NCBI GenBank assembly: GCA_963814905.1
Contig: CAWFEM010000014.1
Location: 372,001-436,000 of the forward strand
Origin: DASWJZ01 sp963814905
GTDB taxonomy: Bacteria; Pseudomonadota; Alphaproteobacteria; Rhizobiales; Afifellaceae
Length of the DNA: 64,000 nucleotides
Direction of reading: 5' to 3'
In this document: one piece after another, positions 63,209-64,000 of the stretch
How the letters are laid out: every line of letters begins with the position of its first letter
How positions within the stretch are numbered: position 1 is the stretch's first letter
Program-made: the position numbers and the translations under genes
Notes under the pieces: model-generated
The model's input: only the letters and a program-made list of their open reading frames with translations
What the model was told of the DNA's origin: nothing
Database searches by the model: none

Positions 63209-63245
63209 TTGACATACTGACATACAGGCCATACGTCCTGACATA
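63209..63245 (+). promoter_or_regulatory. Promoter/operator of the VapBC-like pair with three TGACATA repeats
   Basis: TTGACA (63209-63214) is a perfect -35 box; 17 bases later TACGTC (63232-63237) is a possible -10. TGACATA occurs three times (63210-63216, 63218-63224, 63239-63245), overlapping the promoter and the start codon, as expected for operators bound by a ribbon-helix-helix antitoxin. Transcription from this -10 would begin almost at the ATG, giving a leaderless message. Confidence 0.55.
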
Positions 63246-63520
63246 TGATCCGGCGCACGACAGTCCGCCTTCCCGATGAGTTGCTTGACCGCGCCCGCCG
63301 CAAGGCTGCCGCGGAAGGCCGCACGTTGACCGCGCTGATCGAGGAAGGGTTGCGGACGGTGGTCGCCAAGAAGAAGGCGGTCGGGAGCAGGGAAGTGCAG
63401 TTGCCGATAAGCTCCGTCCAGGGCGGCCCCCTTCCCGGCATCGACCTCACGAACAATGCGGCGATCCAGGAAATGGAAGACCTCGAATATGTCGAGCGTC
63501 TCAATCGCGGCTTTAAATGA
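63245..63520 (+). CDS. Ribbon-helix-helix antitoxin (VapB-like)
   Basis: 91 residues. N-terminal DNA-binding ribbon-helix-helix MIRRTTVRLPDELLDRARRK and a second helix RTLTALIEEGLRTVVAKKK. The C-terminal half (PGIDLTNNAAIQEMEDLEYV) is the toxin-binding tail. Its stop overlaps the toxin start in ATGA (63517-63520). There is no Shine-Dalgarno sequence before ATG 63245, in line with a leaderless start. It should repress its own operon through the TGACATA repeats. Confidence 0.88.
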   Translation: MIRRTTVRLPDELLDRARRKAAAEGRTLTALIEEGLRTVVAKKKAVGSREVQLPISSVQGGPLPGIDLTNNAAIQEMEDLEYVERLNRGFK

Positions 63521-63945
63521 TCCTCCCGGACGTCAGCGTCCTCATTTACGCCTTCCGCCCTGACGCCTCGCATCACGCTATCTGCCGCCCGTGGTTCGAG
63601 AGCGTCTTGGCCAATGAGTCCCGGTTCGGTATCAGCCCGCTCGCGCTGAGCGCAGTGGTGCGCATCACCACAAATCCGCGATCCTACCAACCGCCGAGCC
63701 GGATCGACGAAGCGTTCGCATTTTGCGACACGATCATGTCCCAGCCCCACTGCCAGGTCGTCGAGCCCGGCGAGCGGCACTGGGGCATCTTCAAGCGGCT
63801 TTGCCTCGAAGCGAATGTCCGCGGGCCGCTCGTGACCGACGCATGGTACGCGGCGCTCGCCATCGAGTGGGGATGCGAGTGGATCACGCTCGACCGCGAC
63901 TTCGCCCGCTTCCCCGGGCTGAAGTGGAGCCTCCCCGCCGCCTAG
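63517..63945 (+). CDS. PIN-domain toxin (VapC-like)
   Basis: 142 residues. PIN-domain ribonuclease with acidic residues Asp5 (ILPDVSVLIYAF), Asp108 (LVTDAWYAALA) and Asp126/Asp128 (ITLDRDFARFPGL). Where many VapC proteins have a second-site Glu (near residue 46, ISPLALSAVVRI) this one has Ala, a substitution that some VapC branches seem to tolerate. Such toxins cut tRNA or rRNA and are neutralised by the partner antitoxin. The gene is complete; the last 55 bases of the window after it show nothing I can assign. Confidence 0.87.
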   Translation: MILPDVSVLIYAFRPDASHHAICRPWFESVLANESRFGISPLALSAVVRITTNPRSYQPPSRIDEAFAFCDTIMSQPHCQVVEPGERHWGIFKRLCLEANVRGPLVTDAWYAALAIEWGCEWITLDRDFARFPGLKWSLPAA

Positions 63946-64000
63946 CGGCGCGCACCGATCGATCGCCTCACGCGCGATCCGGCTGAACCGGTGCGGCGGT

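Overview
The window is high-GC, densely coded chromosomal DNA of an alphaproteobacterium, most likely order Hyphomicrobiales (Rhizobiales). Four things support this: the gene orders mrcA/prfB, amiC/rne and gyrA-coaD-ppiA-ppiB-queA-tgt; a phosphatidylcholine synthase of the rhizobial type; an alphaproteobacterial SOS box (GTTC-N7-GTTC) before ssb; and intergenic palindromes of the kind common in this order. I see no rRNA, tRNA, CRISPR array, phage or complete insertion sequence.

Layout. 0-3.1 kb: end of a Bcp peroxiredoxin, an M23 peptidase, and an unrecognised two-gene operon (serine hydrolase plus membrane protein). 3.2-12.9 kb: cell-wall and RNA core genes prfB (with a programmed +1 frameshift), mrcA, amiC and rne. 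A FecR-domain gene sits between mrcA and prfB and is flanked by a duplicated mrcA 3' end. 13-16.1 kb: argC, a ChaA-type antiporter, a small secreted protein. 16.1-22 kb: an oxidative-stress block (oxyR-dinB, GST, glycosyltransferase, katG) with two matching OxyR-like operators. 22-31.2 kb: phytase-like esterase, ndk, flavin monooxygenase, a small basic protein, and a BMP-type nucleoside ABC importer. 31.4-41.3 kb: YadGH-like exporter, quinone reductase, TerC, phosphatidylcholine synthase, a frameshifted UbiH-like hydroxylase, hspQ, an IalB-like protein, a YejA-like binding protein, an FrnE-like protein and a glycine-zipper lipoprotein.

41.6-61 kb: the conserved ssb ... marC ... gyrA-coaD-ppiA-ppiB-queA-tgt backbone, interrupted by accessory cargo. 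The cargo is two glycosyltransferase-like genes between coaD and ppiA, a ParDE-type toxin-antitoxin pair between gyrA and coaD, a frameshifted ArnT-like glycosyltransferase with a methyltransferase between gyrA and marC, and an ECF sigma/anti-sigma pair with a sulfite dehydrogenase and its diheme cytochrome between marC and ssb. 61-64 kb: a VOC protein facing ssb across the SOS box, a YkgJ-like cysteine-cluster protein, a methyltransferase and a VapBC-like toxin-antitoxin pair.

The most informative signals are regulatory or structural: the displaced mrcA 3' end and terminator around the fecR cassette, the OxyR-like operator pair, the SOS box, a candidate ECF promoter before the sulfite dehydrogenase, and the prfB recoding site. 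Three genes (ubiH-like, ppiA leader, ArnT-like) each carry one frame disruption with both halves intact. These may be real recent mutations or base-calling errors. I did not find a clearly novel defence or metabolic system. The hydrolase/membrane-protein pair and the fecR cassette are the best candidates for something undescribed.
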